Shown: positions 22,251-33,290, counted from the stretch's first letter. The stretch: 64,000 bases of DNA from Haliclona indistincta (GCA_964017065.1 OZ024786.1:7135047-7199046), one strand, 5' to 3'. Notes: a model not told the origin generated them from the sequence alone. Translations and numbers: made by a program.

Positions 22251-23706
22251 ATTATCTTGGAGTAAACATGTTTAATTATTTCTTTTAGAACCTTATAATC
22301 GCGTCTGTATTCCATCTTCTTTCTATCTATCTATTATTTTAAGACTTAAGCGTCACTCCATCCAGCTGCCATGAAACATCAATTCCACATATATAACAAG
22401 CCCTTTTGTTTTGACACAATTCGAAATAGCGTTCACATGAGCGCATCGGATCGCTCTGATTCGCAACAGACCGCCATCCTAAGGTAGTCCAACTTAGATC
22501 GATCTGGTTCGATACTACATGCAAATTCGAACTGGTTCGAGCCAGATCGATCCCAAGCGCCAGTGTGAAGACTGAAGATTAGTAAGATGAGGCTTACAGT
22601 GAATAATATTTCAGTATTTTCACATGGTCTATTGGAATAGAGACGAGGGATTCTCTCAGTGGATATTAAACATTTCTCTGCTGCCCTGCTTCCATGAACC
22701 TTTTGTGCTCACTTGCAATTGAGTCTAGAATGCGACCAGTTTGAGCAACTCTCAGATGTCTAGGGGTTTTCAAGTCTTAGCGACGAATAGTGCACCATAG
22801 ACAGTGATGCATCCCTATATTATTTTAAATGTGACTATATAAATTTTGTCAGCCTCCTTTCTTTGCCTTATCTCAATCAAATCAACTGCTCAAATGGAGT
22901 GAAGGGTACTAGATTCTGTAGTATGAAACAGCTTTACACAATCTAAAACACTAAACTATTGCCAAGGTCACCAGTGATCGAATTCTCTACAGCCGGTTTC
23001 TCTAAAGCTCCTTTCTATAAATGTTTCTGCTTTGTCTGGTCTTTCTAAAGTACTGCATAATTGTGGTGAACCAATCACTTTGCATGTGACTCTAAGTGAG
23101 CTCCGAAGAGACACCACATTAACCCAAGTTAACAGTATTAACTTCACATTGTTAGTAGCCATTTTGGCTCGCGGTTGGATGTGGGTACTGAATTCGTGCA
23201 CACAGAACAAATCCAGGTATAAGCTTTCAACCCGTCCTCCTGCGGAACCGGATGAGGACGGGGCCCCTTCTACCCTACCGTAGTTACGCCACTGATGGTA
23301 CATACATAAAATAATACATAATGTATTATGCCATTATTACTGGTAATATGCATGCTACCTTCTAATAGCTCTTGTTCCAATTGGAGATGTTGGTGACGAA
23401 TTTTTTGACCTTTTTTAGTCAGCTCTCCTGCATGAAAAAACAGAGTATTATAAAATATACATTCAGTAAATATAATATAATGGAGTGCAAATCATGATCT
23501 GTATAATTCACTCATTACCAGCCGTGTATTCTCTGTCGACTTCTTTCATCTTCTTTTTCACTTCTTCTAAGCTCAGTCCCGATCCCTCAGCCGTCTTCAC
23601 TCTTCAGAGACATGTTCACAACACATCAGCAGCTGAACAATCGCTTCTTGGCCAGATCGCATGAACTACTGTACACATGGATGACGATGCGCATGCGCCA
23701 AACTTA
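22251..23706. other. No supported gene
   Basis: On the minus strand CAGTGGCGTAACTACGG starts near 23299, a motif typical of hAT-like element ends in animals; a matching partner end was not found. Overlapping open frames at 22968-23303 are inside this probable element. Confidence 0.35.
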
Positions 23707-24047
23707 GTTGAGGTTCCGGTTGTTGCTGTAGCTGTCAATGCTACAGTTGGTGTCATTGAATGTTCTCTTCTGTGAAACCCTACCTTGCCACACCCTGAAA
23801 GACGAATTATTGATAGACATAGACGGAGTTTTTTCGCAGCAGGGCTATCTGTACCTTCAGCCATCCTTAATTGTAAGTATAACAACTGACGTGTGTTATG
23901 TATTAATAGTTCAATGGCATCAGCATGTCGGTATCTAGGGTGAAAAGTCGAGCCACGCCCGAGTATTTGATGAGTTGGCTATATCTTATACCTGTAAGCG
24001 AAAAGGGCTGTATTGATGAATTTGTCCCACTCTTCTTCCTTCCCGTC
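23707..24047. repeat. 340-bp dispersed repeat with a first exon, copy 1
   Basis: Matches 34221-34556 in the same orientation with few differences. On the minus strand it carries a 27-codon exon (23784-23864) that starts MAEGTDSPAAKKLR, ends GCGK and is followed by GTAGGG. A short, basic N-terminus of this kind is common in nuclear or transposase proteins of multi-copy families. Confidence 0.75.
23784..23864 (-). CDS. Putative first exon, copy 1
   Basis: ATG at 23862-23864, 27 codons, donor GTAGGG directly downstream. The same exon with two changed residues occurs at 34299-34379. No downstream exon was identified, so the gene is probably incomplete. Confidence 0.4.
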
Positions 24048-24296
24048 TGTATTAGTGTCCTTAGTATGAAATATGTACCTCACCATCGCAGAAACTGTCT
24101 TGATCCTTTGATCGCCACCAACAAACCATCTTGATCCATTGATTCTAATTTGATCCAGGTCGCGGCCGCAAGTACAGGGTATGTATTAGAGTCGCCACCC
24201 CCTGACTAGATTATATAGACTGTGTAGGCTTCCTCGTCGTTTTCGTGCCAAACATGCCTTTGTGTATAGGCCTTAGCTCCCACTGTGATTCTTCTT

Positions 24297-24335
24297 TGAT
24301 CACCCAGTCATTCAATCCAGGCATGTATGGATGCT
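24297..24335. repeat. Short dispersed repeat
   Basis: TTGATCACCCAGTCATTCAA and the next 20 bases recur at 50591-50630. Confidence 0.7.
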
Positions 24336-24470
24336 TTTTTGACCTCAGCACTCTTTATCTTTTGACCCCATTTTGACCTCAGCTCTCTTTATCTATACGT
24401 AATGGTAAAAGTACATAATTCAAGAGCATGCCACAGTGTCTACTGGCTCATCATTAATCATACCAGGTTA

Positions 24471-24793
24471 TCAAGTTGAGTTCCAATAGGTACAAAACCT
24501 AATTGTTGCTCCCTGCAGTGCTTTAGCCTGATGGTCTCCGCTCTTTTCATGCCTTCTCACATCTGCCTTTCCTTGATGCTGACAGGTGATGTCCTTGCAG
24601 CAAATCCGACACAAAAGTTGTACTCGCTTCTTGCATTGCGAGAAACGAACGGGAATTCCTCTTCCCATTTTCTGTTGATTTTAATTTTAGTCCTATAATT
24701 TGTAGCACCGGTGAGTTTGGATCGCTTGCGTGGTGATGGAGACATTTCTTGATCTGCATCTTCTATTGTGAGTTGTACCTGCTGCAGCCGCAA
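24471..24793 (-). pseudogene. BED-like zinc-finger N-terminus, hAT-type, frameshifted
   Basis: Minus strand. The first frame reads MSPSPRKRSKL and RKWEEEFPFVS; a second frame, from about 24655 down, reads RICCKDITCQHQGKADVRRH then EKSGDHQAKAL. Joined by a single shift these give the Trp-rich lead and the C-x2-C...H-x4/5-H finger that precede hAT-type transposases. No transposase domain follows, so it is a truncated dead copy. A host BED-finger gene is the alternative. Confidence 0.6.
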
Positions 24794-24912
24794 GGAGATT
24801 CGAGTAAAAAATGAACGTTTGACTCTTGCCTGTTGCTAGGGCTAGGTTGAGTTGCCAACAAGACATTGGGCACATCATCGTCTAAAAAGACGTTTATTGC
24901 AGCTCTCAAGAA

Positions 24913-25059
24913 AAGCGCAACACACTTGCTAAACGTAAAAGGTTTGAACTAGTAGGAGAGTGGAAGAAGAGTGTCATCAATCACCTTTACTGGGCTGCCA
25001 TTTCTACTCCAAGTGGTAAAAGCAATCAAAAGTGGGTCTTAGCTCGAGTGCTGCAATAA
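24913..25059 (+). pseudogene. Fragment with NHLYW motif, transposon-related
   Basis: Plus-strand frame of 49 codons ending in TAA at 25057-25059. It contains EWKKSVINHLYWAAISTPSG and then SNQKW. I recall the WxxSxxNHLYWxxxSTPxG pattern from large multi-copy proteins of sponges and cnidarians linked to P-element/THAP9-like transposons. Truncated on both sides. Confidence 0.5.
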
Positions 25060-25353
25060 TCGTCTTCCTTTTCAGTGCCAGAACTGTAGAGTCATAAGAT
25101 GCAATGAACTGACTCGTGCACATTATAGACATTATAGATTCTGTTAAGGCCACTCCAATTTAATGTTTAGTTTCCCGTCCAGAATTTTCAGATTTTTGAT
25201 GAGGGCACGCTCCTCATTTTCATTACTCATTATATTTTATGATCAAATATTGTGATTATCATTATCAAAATTTTTTATTGTGCAAACAATGCATACAAAA
25301 TACCTGTCCTGTATGAGTGTGCTCAAAATGGACCAAAAGGAATTACTACTGTA

Positions 25354-25725
25354 CTATGTAGAGGTTTTCTTCCTTGCGAATTTTGTATTGACAATCTTGG
25401 TTTTCTCAGAACAGCTTTCACACTGAGGATAAAATTCTTCAGAATCTCTCCAAGGACTAACACTCTCTGATGAACAATGAACACAAATGTCTGCAAACTT
25501 CGCTGAATAATACAGCCTTTCAATTGGTTCGTTACATTCGAGATTTCTTGCGAAGACCATGTCCATCATGTCTTGAGGAAGATCAGCATAGTCTTGAAGT
25601 TGTGTCCCACTTGAGAAAGATACGTGATCGAGTACTCTCTCTAACTGCTGCTTCTGAGTGTGGGTTAGCTTCTTCTTTGCGTAGATGAGCCTCCATTGTC
25701 CACATTCCTCACATTGTAGCATCAT
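25354..25725 (-). CDS. Cys-rich fragment of multi-copy sponge family
   Basis: Minus-strand frame, 123 codons. It starts MMLQCEECGQWRLIYAKKKL, followed by a helical stretch, IERLYYSAKFADICVHCSSE and FYPQCESCSEK. The C-x2-C pairs suggest zinc binding. Just upstream the overlapping frame reads CPACPQHQ, which in related proteins precedes this segment, so one frame change may lie at about 25720. Function unknown; possibly encoded by a transposon. Confidence 0.5.
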   Translation of the reverse strand: MMLQCEECGQWRLIYAKKKLTHTQKQQLERVLDHVSFSSGTQLQDYADLPQDMMDMVFARNLECNEPIERLYYSAKFADICVHCSSESVSPWRDSEEFYPQCESCSEKTKIVNTKFARKKTST

Positions 25726-25979
25726 GTTGGTGTTGCGGACATGCTGGACACTTGGAGAAAAGGGAAGACCTCATTCTTGTCTTGATAGCAGATTTTATAG
25801 CAGATTTTTCTGCATATCTTCAGCATCCTCGCTTTGGCAATTATAACTGTTCAACAAAATAAAAATAACTGCTTTTGTCAATAGGAGTGCCCTGTCTTGT
25901 TGAAGCTGTTTAGCTACGAAGATTACAGTTGAAAGGACTGCTTTAGTTGATTGTGTAGACGCTTCATAGAAAAAGCAGA

Positions 25980-26168
25980 TTACAAACTGATTTGTGCTGG
26001 ACCCTGGCAATCAATGTGATTCAGTATTGCTATGTGCATGTTGTAGCATGATTTGGATAAGATGTCTATTGGTGGTATTTTAACACTATAGTGATCTAGG
26101 CTATGCCTTGTAAATGCATTCTGCCAAGCTTTGGGTTTTGCTCCACAATCACCATATGGGAACATCAC
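25980..26168 (-). pseudogene. CGAKPK-motif fragment of multi-copy sponge family
   Basis: Minus-strand frame with YGDCGAKPKAWQNAFTRHS and a hydrophobic tail. The same motif (CASCGSKSK) occurs at 48701-49046. It lies upstream of the Cys-rich fragment on the same strand, consistent with one degraded gene of that family spanning about 25.3-26.2 kb. Confidence 0.45.
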
Positions 26169-27561
26169 CAGAAGAAAACTTTTGTTCTCTAGCCATATCT
26201 TTCTTGGGGTGTGTAGACGACGGATTATCGATCAGTGATAATAAGGAGTACCCTCTGTTTTATTTAGTGTTCATTGTACAAGAGGCGCCATCTTTAAGTG
26301 AGCTCAATAAGAATTTGGTACGAAAAATATAACACGCGTTTGTACAATAGTGTTAATTTTGCCTAATTTCTCCATCATGTATACATCACTTCAATAAGAG
26401 GGCATGTAGTGAATCACTTCATATCTTCACTGTGATCAGCAGTGAAGCAGACCGTTATCAGCACTGTGATCATGATGACACAGCTCATCACTGCTGGCTG
26501 CATTTAGTGATGGTTGACTTATTCATTTATCACAGTACTAAGTGGTAATGTGCCTCGCAGAGTCCTTCCACTTGACATGTCTACTTCCTTTGGAAGACTT
26601 GATAGCATAAAAAGGAGAGTTATCCAAAAACGTATATTCTCTTTCTAGCCTATCCTAGTTATCATTAGCCTTGTCTTTACCAGGTTTATCAAACGTCTCC
26701 ACACCTTGGATACGTTTTGATGGATACTTGGCTTTTGGTTTTTCTGTCAAGTATTTTGGTGGAATGACTTTATGTTTATGCATGTCATTTCACTGTTCAC
26801 ACTATTTTATTAACCCTAAGTTCAAAACTATGTTTAAAATGGCTAATACATACTGTTACTTATTGTCTGTATTGTTACATCTAATAAACTTGTCAGTATA
26901 ATTAATGAAGCCTGTGACTCCATCGACCATGACACGTAACCACTCTTGTGGAGGGGATGTGGTTGGTAAACCCACAAGGGACAGTGCTGACACTACACAC
27001 ATAGAACATATACCCCAAACACACAACCACCTTGTGTAGGTGGGACGCCAAACGAATACTGGGCGCTGTTAGGCGAATACTGGGCACCGTTAGACGAAGG
27101 TTTTTATGGTCTTTTATGGTCGTGATTGCTGCTCAAGCGTCTGTGAGTCAGAGGGCTTGTCAATATCACTGGGTGGATATTTTTGTTCGCTAATCGAATC
27201 AGCAATGACTTGGCTTCATCCCGGGGAAACTGGGTAGTGAAGAACTTGTCCTTTCTTTATATTCTTTATAAAAACTTTCTTATTAGTAACATGTCGGGGT
27301 CATACTGGCTGGAATGGATGGAATGATAGTACTCATTAACTTTGACTCAGGTTGGTTAGATACTAGTGAGGTAAACGTGCGTCATTCTTCATTTTGTATA
27401 CAGAGATCGCAAGGAGGCTTTGCCTGTTTTTCAAACTTGTTTAGACACCCATTGTAAGTATGTTACCAGGTCGAAAAAAAAACAGAGTGAAGGTTTAAGG
27501 AAAACACTGACACTGTAATAATCATTGAAGTTATAATATTTTTTTGAATTGTGTGTCAACA
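26169..27561. other. No supported gene
   Basis: AT-rich. An imperfect repeat of ACTGTGATCA type lies at 26430-26480. No splice-bounded exon recognised. Confidence 0.4.
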
Positions 27562-28136
27562 TTAGTCTTCTTCCTCATCATCAAGTGGGAGTGTTTGAAG
27601 TACTTGATTACTTGATCCCATAGCTCTAAGCTCGCCTGGTGATGGTACTGTTGGATATAACGAATAGTCGTGATGTCGCTATTTTAGTTGGGTGGATTCT
27701 GTGTAGGCCTCTGTGTACTGAGTATACACATTCTCTTTATACAACTTTGCTGTCGTCATCCCAGATTTGGTTTATAGGATAAGTGATAATAAGCTGCTCA
27801 GTACAACACAACGCAAGTTTTGTACTTTATCCATTTACTTATTCTGGTTTTTGTGTCAACGATCTGCAGCTTCTCCTGGAAGGTAGCATCAGTTTCATCC
27901 ATCGTCAGTTGCTGAAGATAACACCTGATCGAAGAGGCATGAATGTACCAATCCACGTATTTCTTGTTTCTTGTAGTAACCAATAATAACACAATAGTAA
28001 CCAGGACATAAACCCTAAACATACCCAATTGACTGCAAAAAGCAGGTATTTACTTACATCAATGGCACACTGCCTTGCCGCACTTTCATAATAGTCACGG
28101 CTTTCTGTGAAACTCAAAATGAGATCCAATGGAGGT
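27562..28136 (-). CDS. Possible multi-exon gene, unknown
   Basis: Minus-strand pieces: an exon near 28080-28136 reading DLILSFTESRDYYESAARQ and ending at a GTAAGT; a middle frame near 27830-27975 with YVDWYIHASSIRCYLQQLT; and a terminal exon (27562-27659) reading PSPGELRAMGSSNQV and ending LDDEEED plus TAA. They share strand and spacing but the joins were not proved. No domain recognised. Confidence 0.35.
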
Positions 28137-28159
28137 ACTAGTAAGTTACCATCTGCAGC

Positions 28160-28790
28160 TCACACAAATTTAGCTCTACAGCCATAGCTAGTGGTTATGC
28201 GTTTGTCCTGAAGGCAGGGAGTCGATGATAAAACAAGCACTTTTGCCGTTGCATCACCTTTACATAAAGTGAGTTTAGGTTGACGTTCCATGAATCTTCT
28301 CATCCATCCAGCAGATATGTTCGATTTTTTCAAGATTTTCTTTTCTCTAGCAGCCGCTTCAGCAATCGCTTTCACCTCTCTTCTTGTCTTTGGTTATCCA
28401 ACTTGACTAACGCTTGGAGGAATTCACTCAAGTTGTCTTCTTCATCTTGGGAAAGGTATGTACGGGGTCCAGGCTTTGTCCCGTGTACCACTTTTCCACT
28501 TATTCTGTCTTGTAGAGTACTCCTAGGAACGTTTTGCTCAATCGCTGCTTGTAATACAGATACCCTGGGCTGTTTTGCCATCTCCATTGCTGCCACCATC
28601 TGTTCTTCGCTCCACTGCTTATGCTTCTTCACTTGCATTGGTTTTGGATGGCTAGAACGGCGAGTTCTCTTATGCGGTCTTCCACGACCACGTGTGTTTA
28701 CTGTCGATCTGCAACAATAAGATAGCGTTTAACACTTGCTGTTAGCACTCACAAAGCTATCACAAGTGTTTATTACCTTGAATAACTCAT
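28160..28790 (-). pseudogene. pogo-like HTH protein with two exons, inactivated
   Basis: Exon 1 (28777-28790) encodes MSYS plus part of Arg and ends at GTAATA; exon 2 starts at 28708 after TTGCAG and restores the frame. It reads RGRGRPHKRTRR (AT-hook-like), then SEEQMVAAMEMAKQPRVSVL and NVPRSTLQDRISGK, the psq-type HTH, then PGPRTYLSQDEEDNLSEFL. Near 28400 a single-base loss shifts the frame, and the continuing frame has VG, TAA, PKTRREVKAIAEAAA, then the CENPB-type HTH with RRFMERQPKLTL. So one frameshift and one stop break it. No DDE catalytic domain follows. Confidence 0.75.
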
Positions 28791-28799
28791 AGCTGCCGC

Positions 28800-29456
28800 G
28801 ATGGAACTAGATGAAATGTTTTTTCGCTTTTCTTCTTTGCCATGATGCAGTTAGTATTTGTCCGTATTCCTACCTGCCGATAATTGTGCCGATAATAGGT
28901 GCATGCCGGTAATTGGCAGTTTACGCTACACTCTTCGCAGGTGAACTCTCAAGTCTTGGCCCCTCCAGTTTAGCTGAATTTTCAAACCTTGGCCACTTCG
29001 GTTCAGCCTATGCAGAAATTATTATTCACGTAAAGACAATCTTGCACCAGCTTCACTGTTGTTTGAAGGGTATTCATTAATTACCGGCAGTATCATCTCT
29101 CACATAGCAGACAGCAATTTGGACTCTCATACTTTGATGCATGAATAGGATCGACTAAATTAAATCTTTTTATCACGTCTCTCCCTTTAGAGTCTTCGTC
29201 GCACTCCTGCTATGGGAAAATTTTGGGTTGGACGATCTAAAACAATAACCCTTCTTTTGTATGGCTTTGACCTAGTCTTGCTCTTGCTAGAAGTGACCTT
29301 TGCTTTGAGAGAAACTTAATCTGGTTTAAAAATAGTTAGTGCCTGAGATGATGAAGCTTGCTTTGAGCTGTGGGGACACGTCAAGAAACCAAGGATGATC
29401 GAGCTCTTGCAGTTTGCAAGTGCTGTGGCTTCCTCTCTGAAAGTGAAGGTTGTCTT
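28800..29456. other. No gene seen
   Basis: Intergenic AT-rich sequence between two pogo-type fragments. The pair CCGATAATTGTGCC/CCGGTAATTGGCA near 28878-28918 is a short imperfect repeat. Confidence 0.4.
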
Positions 29457-29700
29457 TCAGAGAGGAAGCACCTTGCCTCCACTTTTTTCCACGAATCCAA
29501 TATTTGAATGGGTTACAGTGGTTACCTGTTCTAGCATGTCTTGACGTCCAAAATAAGCAGCATCTTTCTGTAGGTATTTATTCACTACAGTCCCCGCCAT
29601 CATTCTTTTCAATGGAAACCCGGTGACATGATCATGGAGTGTGCTCTTGGCAATGCCGTACCGGTTACCTGTTTCTCTCAAGCTCTGACTTTTTTTTTGC
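29457..29700 (-). pseudogene. Second pogo-type HTH_psq fragment
   Basis: Minus-strand frame reading RETGNRYGIAKSTLHDHVTG, the recognition part of a psq-type helix-turn-helix. The remainder (KRMMAGTVVNKYLQKDAAYF) does not follow the usual pattern. Upstream there is a run of nine T at 29690-29698. Truncated. Confidence 0.55.
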
Positions 29701-30282
29701 TACTTCTATTGCTGTTATCGATCACGTGAGAAATGCAAATCTGAAATTCGTCCCAAAACCTGGGTGGTACAGCGGCTCAATGTGGGCAAACTTGTCATGC
29801 TTGTAGCTTATCAATAGCCATTCCATTTCCTATGATTCCTCACAGATTGAAGATAAGTCTATAATTAATTATTGATATACCTGCGGCATGTTTCCTGAGG
29901 TGTTATCACTTTAAGGAGGTGGCATTCTCGCGTCAACACTGTGTTACGAGAGAAATGGAAAGAGGCTTAGACTGTCTCCTCTGTAAAGTAGTAATTTTGA
30001 ACTGAGTTAAGTGAACAGAGTAGCCACTCACCAGACTATCATAATCACAATACCACCACTAAAATAAGCACTATATGCTAGATCCGCATTTGAGCAGGGT
30101 ATTCTGTGTAGTGCTGCAGCTGATATTCAAGAAGTCGCTAGAGTCTTGGTTCTTTGCCTTACCTGGTTTTATCAGTTGTTCAGTGGTTTCCTTGGCATGG
30201 TTAGTAATGTAAGCGAATGTAAACAAACGCCCACACAGTTTTTATAACTATACAATTTCTATTTCACTATGAAAACAGTATA
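29701..30282. other. No gene seen
   Basis: AT-rich, no motif recognised. Confidence 0.4.
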
Positions 30283-30408
30283 ATGGCTACACGCCAATGC
30301 TTCTCAGTGGATGATGTCTTGAACCTCCTTGATGAAGACAGTGGACAGAGTGGAGAGAGTGATGATGAATTTGATGACTACATGGATGAAGAAGAGCTAG
30401 ATGAGTAG
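30283..30408 (+). CDS. Small acidic ORF, possible piggyBac-type N-terminus
   Basis: ATG to TAG, 41 codons, reading MATRQCFSVDDVLNLLDEDS and then an Asp/Glu-rich stretch with SDDEFDDY. Short acidic leaders of this kind with D-V-L..L and SDDEF occur at the start of piggyBac-type transposases in sponges (recalled, not checked). No transposase body follows, so it is a remnant if that reading is right. Confidence 0.35.
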   Translation: MATRQCFSVDDVLNLLDEDSGQSGESDDEFDDYMDEEELDE

Positions 30409-30622
30409 ATATGAGAGTGTCAGTAGAAGAGACCGTTAGCTCAATATACAGTTTTTAACAAAAAAGTCAGTAATTTTGCATTGATCTTTAGGAAATGCAG
30501 AAAGCCGCTTTTTGTGAGTGCTTTTTGTGTCGTCAAAAAGCACGCCTGTTAGTTGTGAAGTGTGACAGCTTATCAGAGGGTCTGCAGTTTTAGCAGTGTT
30601 GCCCTTCCACGGTCTCTAACCA

Positions 30623-30820
30623 TCAGGTTAGTTGGTTGATAAAGACTGCAGCCTCATCCTTGTTAACTTCCCGAGACCGAACAGATATTAACGCGAATTC
30701 CGCAACTTTGTTAATTTGTAATCCACCCGTATCTTTAAGTTGTACTTCTACTACTTTTATTGGCATACTGGCATACACTGCTATGAGCAGCATCTTTGGT
30801 CCAGCCTTGTGTAACATCAT
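30623..30820 (-). CDS. Unknown coding frame
   Basis: Minus-strand 65-codon frame with AGPKMLLIAVYASMPIKVVE; preceded in frame by a Lys/Gln-rich stretch. Lies downstream of the Gln-rich frame and may be its next exon. No family recognised. Confidence 0.3.
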   Translation of the reverse strand: MMLHKAGPKMLLIAVYASMPIKVVEVQLKDTGGLQINKVAEFALISVRSREVNKDEAAVFINQLT

Positions 30821-30859
30821 GGCTTTTTGAGCCGCTTCTTGTACTTTTTTTTTGATTTC

Positions 30860-31165
30860 TTATCTACTATCTCCATTGCTGACTGACTGACTACTTGCTG
30901 GCTGTGGTTGCTCTTCTTGTCGCTGCTGTGGTTGCTGTTCTTGTCGCTGCTGTGGTTGCTGTTCTTGTCGCTGCTGTTCTTGCATTTGTTGCAGGTCTAA
31001 CTCTTCTTTCCGGCGTTGCTCCTCCTCAAAGTCCTCATAGTCGTCCATGTCCGCAGCAAATTCAGCTTGGTATAAGATCGAGTCCTCCTTGCTCCAGCCG
31101 ACTAGGCCTCTTTCTCTATGACTGTAAATGTCTGGTCGCAGTGATATCATGTAGTTTAGCAACAT
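30860..31165 (-). CDS. Gln/Glu-rich protein segment with 8-residue repeats
   Basis: Minus-strand 101 codons. The N-terminal half reads GWSKEDSILYQAEFAADMDD and an acidic stretch; the C-terminal half is Gln-rich with RQEQQPQQ repeated, encoded by a 24-bp unit (30901-30972, three copies). Probably a disordered or coiled-coil segment. May belong to the SAMD3-like gene upstream on the same strand. Confidence 0.4.
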   Translation of the reverse strand: MLLNYMISLRPDIYSHRERGLVGWSKEDSILYQAEFAADMDDYEDFEEEQRRKEELDLQQMQEQQRQEQQPQQRQEQQPQQRQEEQPQPASSQSVSNGDSR

Positions 31166-31347
31166 CTACTGCATAATAATATATTTTCTTCTAATTTGGA
31201 GTAATGCGATATTCTGTCAACAGTGACTTGTATGAACTTCCAAATCCTGGATGTTTGATAGTACCTCATTGAAAGTGTGTGTGCACTTTCTTTACTGGTC
31301 AATTCAATCAAGAGGGTGCTAACGTACCATGTGAAAGACAGACAGTG

Positions 31348-32034
31348 AACAATTTGTGCTTGAGGACTCCTGGCATGTTGTGATGGTATTGCTTCATACC
31401 AGGTATCCTCTTGAAGTGTAGGGAAAGAAATGGCGTACAATCATAATTTTGAGAACAATTTGTGCTTGAGGACTCCTGGCATGTTGTGATGGTATTGCTT
31501 CATACCAGGTATCCTCTTGAAGTGTAGGGCGTACAATCATAATTTTGAGAACAATTTGTGCTTGAGGACTCCTGGCATGTTGTGATGGTATTGCTTCATA
31601 CCAGGTATCCTCTTTAAGTGTAGGGCGTACAATCATAATTTTGAGAACAATTTGTGCTTGAGGACTCCTGGCATGTTGTGATGGTATTGCTTCATTGAAG
31701 TGTGGGGAAAGAAATGGCGTACAATCATAATTTTGAGAACAATTTGTGCTTGAGGACTCCTGGCATGTTGTGATGGTATTGCTTCATACCAGGTATCCTC
31801 TTTAAGTGTAGGGCGTACAATCATAATTTTGAGAACAATTTGTGCTTGAGGACTCCTGGCATGTTGTGATGGTATTGCTTCATACCAGGTATCCTCTTTA
31901 AGTGTAGGGCGTACAATCATAATTTTGAGAACAATTTGTGCTTGAGGACTCCTGGCATGTTGTGATGGTATTGCTTCATACCAGGTATCCTCTTGAAGTG
32001 TAGGGAAAGAAATGGCGTACAATCATAATTTTGA
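31348..32034. repeat. 96-bp tandem array, seven units
   Basis: Unit starts (AACAATTTGTGCTTGAGG) lie at 31348, 31455, 31550, 31646, 31738, 31834 and 31930. Standard units are 95-96 bp. Units at each end carry an extra roughly 10-bp GGAAAGAAAT insert, and one internal unit is shortened. In the minus-strand frame the 96-bp unit encodes a 32-residue repeat with EDTWYEAIPSQHARSPQAQI that stays open over several units. Confidence 0.9.
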
Positions 32035-32110
32035 CATACTTAGTTCCATCTTCTCGTCCGACGATGTTAATGACAACAAATGCTTCTCCCTCCTGAGCTT
32101 CCTCTTAAGA
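32035..32110 (-). CDS. Coding fragment adjoining the tandem array
   Basis: Minus-strand frame with EGEAFVVINIVGREDGTKY running into the first array unit. A stop lies just upstream, so the true 5' limit is a splice site or the frame is broken. Likely part of the SAMD3-like gene. Confidence 0.4.
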
Positions 32111-32215
32111 ACACCTAAGAACACCAACGTTGCAGTAGGGAGCAAACTTTGTATGCGCCACCATCATGAATGAGATTATTGTATAGTATTGACCAGTATA
32201 GTATTAGCCTATTAC

Positions 32216-32329
32216 CTCGTTGACTTGTTTAAAAGCCGGATAGTTGGTTAGGATTTCTGGCATGGGCATACCCTCTACTATTCCTGCCCTGCGGTAGTTA
32301 AAAGTCCTTTTCATCAGCTCTGTGATGAC
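32216..32329 (-). CDS. SAMD3-like internal exon
   Basis: 114 bases between TACAG (32330-32334) and GTAATA (32210-32215) on the minus strand, encoding ITELMKRTFNYRRAGIVEG followed by a Pro/Met stretch and NYPAFKQVNE. The pattern T...RR..I...P...I...YP.. fits the region that follows the 32381-32910 segment in SAMD3-like proteins. Confidence 0.55.
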
Positions 32330-32380
32330 CTGTATTTTTGTGGATGTAATGTGTAGTGGATGTATCCCCCTAGAAATTAC

Positions 32381-32910
32381 CTGTTGGTTGGGGTGAATTT
32401 TTTATACTCTGCCTGCATCACTTTTATGTGACGCAGAACAGCAGCATTGTCGTCTTCTGGTCCAGTATGTACTGCCACAGCTGCTTTTGGGTAGAGCAAG
32501 GCAGGTTTTTTGCTTGTTTTTCCCTCTTCATTTTCTTGCTTGGGTTTCGGCCTCCCCTTGTAGTTTCTTTTGTACTTTAACCTACCCTCAAGAGCTGTTA
32601 CAAGGTAACCCTGTATAGATGATAAAACTTTGTCATGAGTTTGAGACAAGCATACATGACCAGATTCTGAGCCCTGGTTCATGAAACTGTATTTGTCAAC
32701 AATCCTTCTAGCAACATGATCATACTCCTCTGCGGTCGGATACAGCTTGTGCATGTGTATGGCTTCTGCTACTGTTGAGAGGAATTTCTTTCTAGCTCTT
32801 CCAGTCAACCTCCCAGCTTGCAATCCCTCTTGAACTATCCTTGAATAGTTGACCGGGAGCTGGAAGGGACGAGGAAGTGGTCTCTCGGATTTTTTAGCTT
32901 CTTTCCACAC
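32381..32910 (-). CDS. SAMD3-like coding exon
   Basis: Minus-strand open frame of 177 codons ending at a donor CAG|GTAATTT (32375-32381). It contains PRPFQLPVNYSRIVQEGLQ, ARKKFLSTVAEAIHMHKLYP, EEYDHVARRIVDKYSFMNQG and LKYKRNYKGRPK. This order (FP.NYS, ARKK, HK.YP.., Y..V..RIV.KYSFM) is characteristic of the C-terminal region of proteins annotated sterile alpha motif domain-containing 3-like in fish, cnidarians and sponges, many of them multi-copy; recalled, not searched. No SAM domain is present here. The donor phase does not match the next exon by one base, hinting at an indel or a missed exon. Confidence 0.6.
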
Positions 32911-33172
32911 TTCGCTCTTTAGCCGCTTTGTTGATGGCTGTACCTCCTGTAGCTTGATGTTGAATATTATTTTGTATTGAACTGACGCAATGAACTGAAT
33001 TAAAAAATAGTACCTGATATATTATCAAGACTGGTGTCAGTGTAGGGATAAAAATAATGTCAATTATGATGGACACAGTACTGCTATACCTTTATTGAGA
33101 GGCTCTTGAGATTGAGAATCAGGTGGAGCAGTAGTATCTATACATATACAGTATATAATATACATGCAATGA

Positions 33173-33215
33173 ACTGACTCGTGCACATTATAGACATTAT
33201 AGATACTGTTAAATC
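33173..33215. repeat. Short dispersed repeat
   Basis: GAACTGACTCGTGCACATTA and neighbours match 25105-25141, again followed by TTATAGA(T/C)TCTGTTAA-type sequence. Confidence 0.6.
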
Positions 33216-33290
33216 TTTTGCCAATCAGAGCAGTCATAGCCTATTGTATTTAAATGGCCGGGAGATGCATGCATATTTTGGTGCATCTTA

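Noticed and set aside
22490..22560. Possible tRNA-like hairpin around GGTTCGAGCC
   Set aside because: No cloverleaf could be drawn and A-box and B-box spacing is wrong; it is a short inverted sequence.
28280..28720. 146-codon plus-strand frame
   Set aside because: It lies antisense to the pogo-like gene, which has HTH motifs and proper splice sites.
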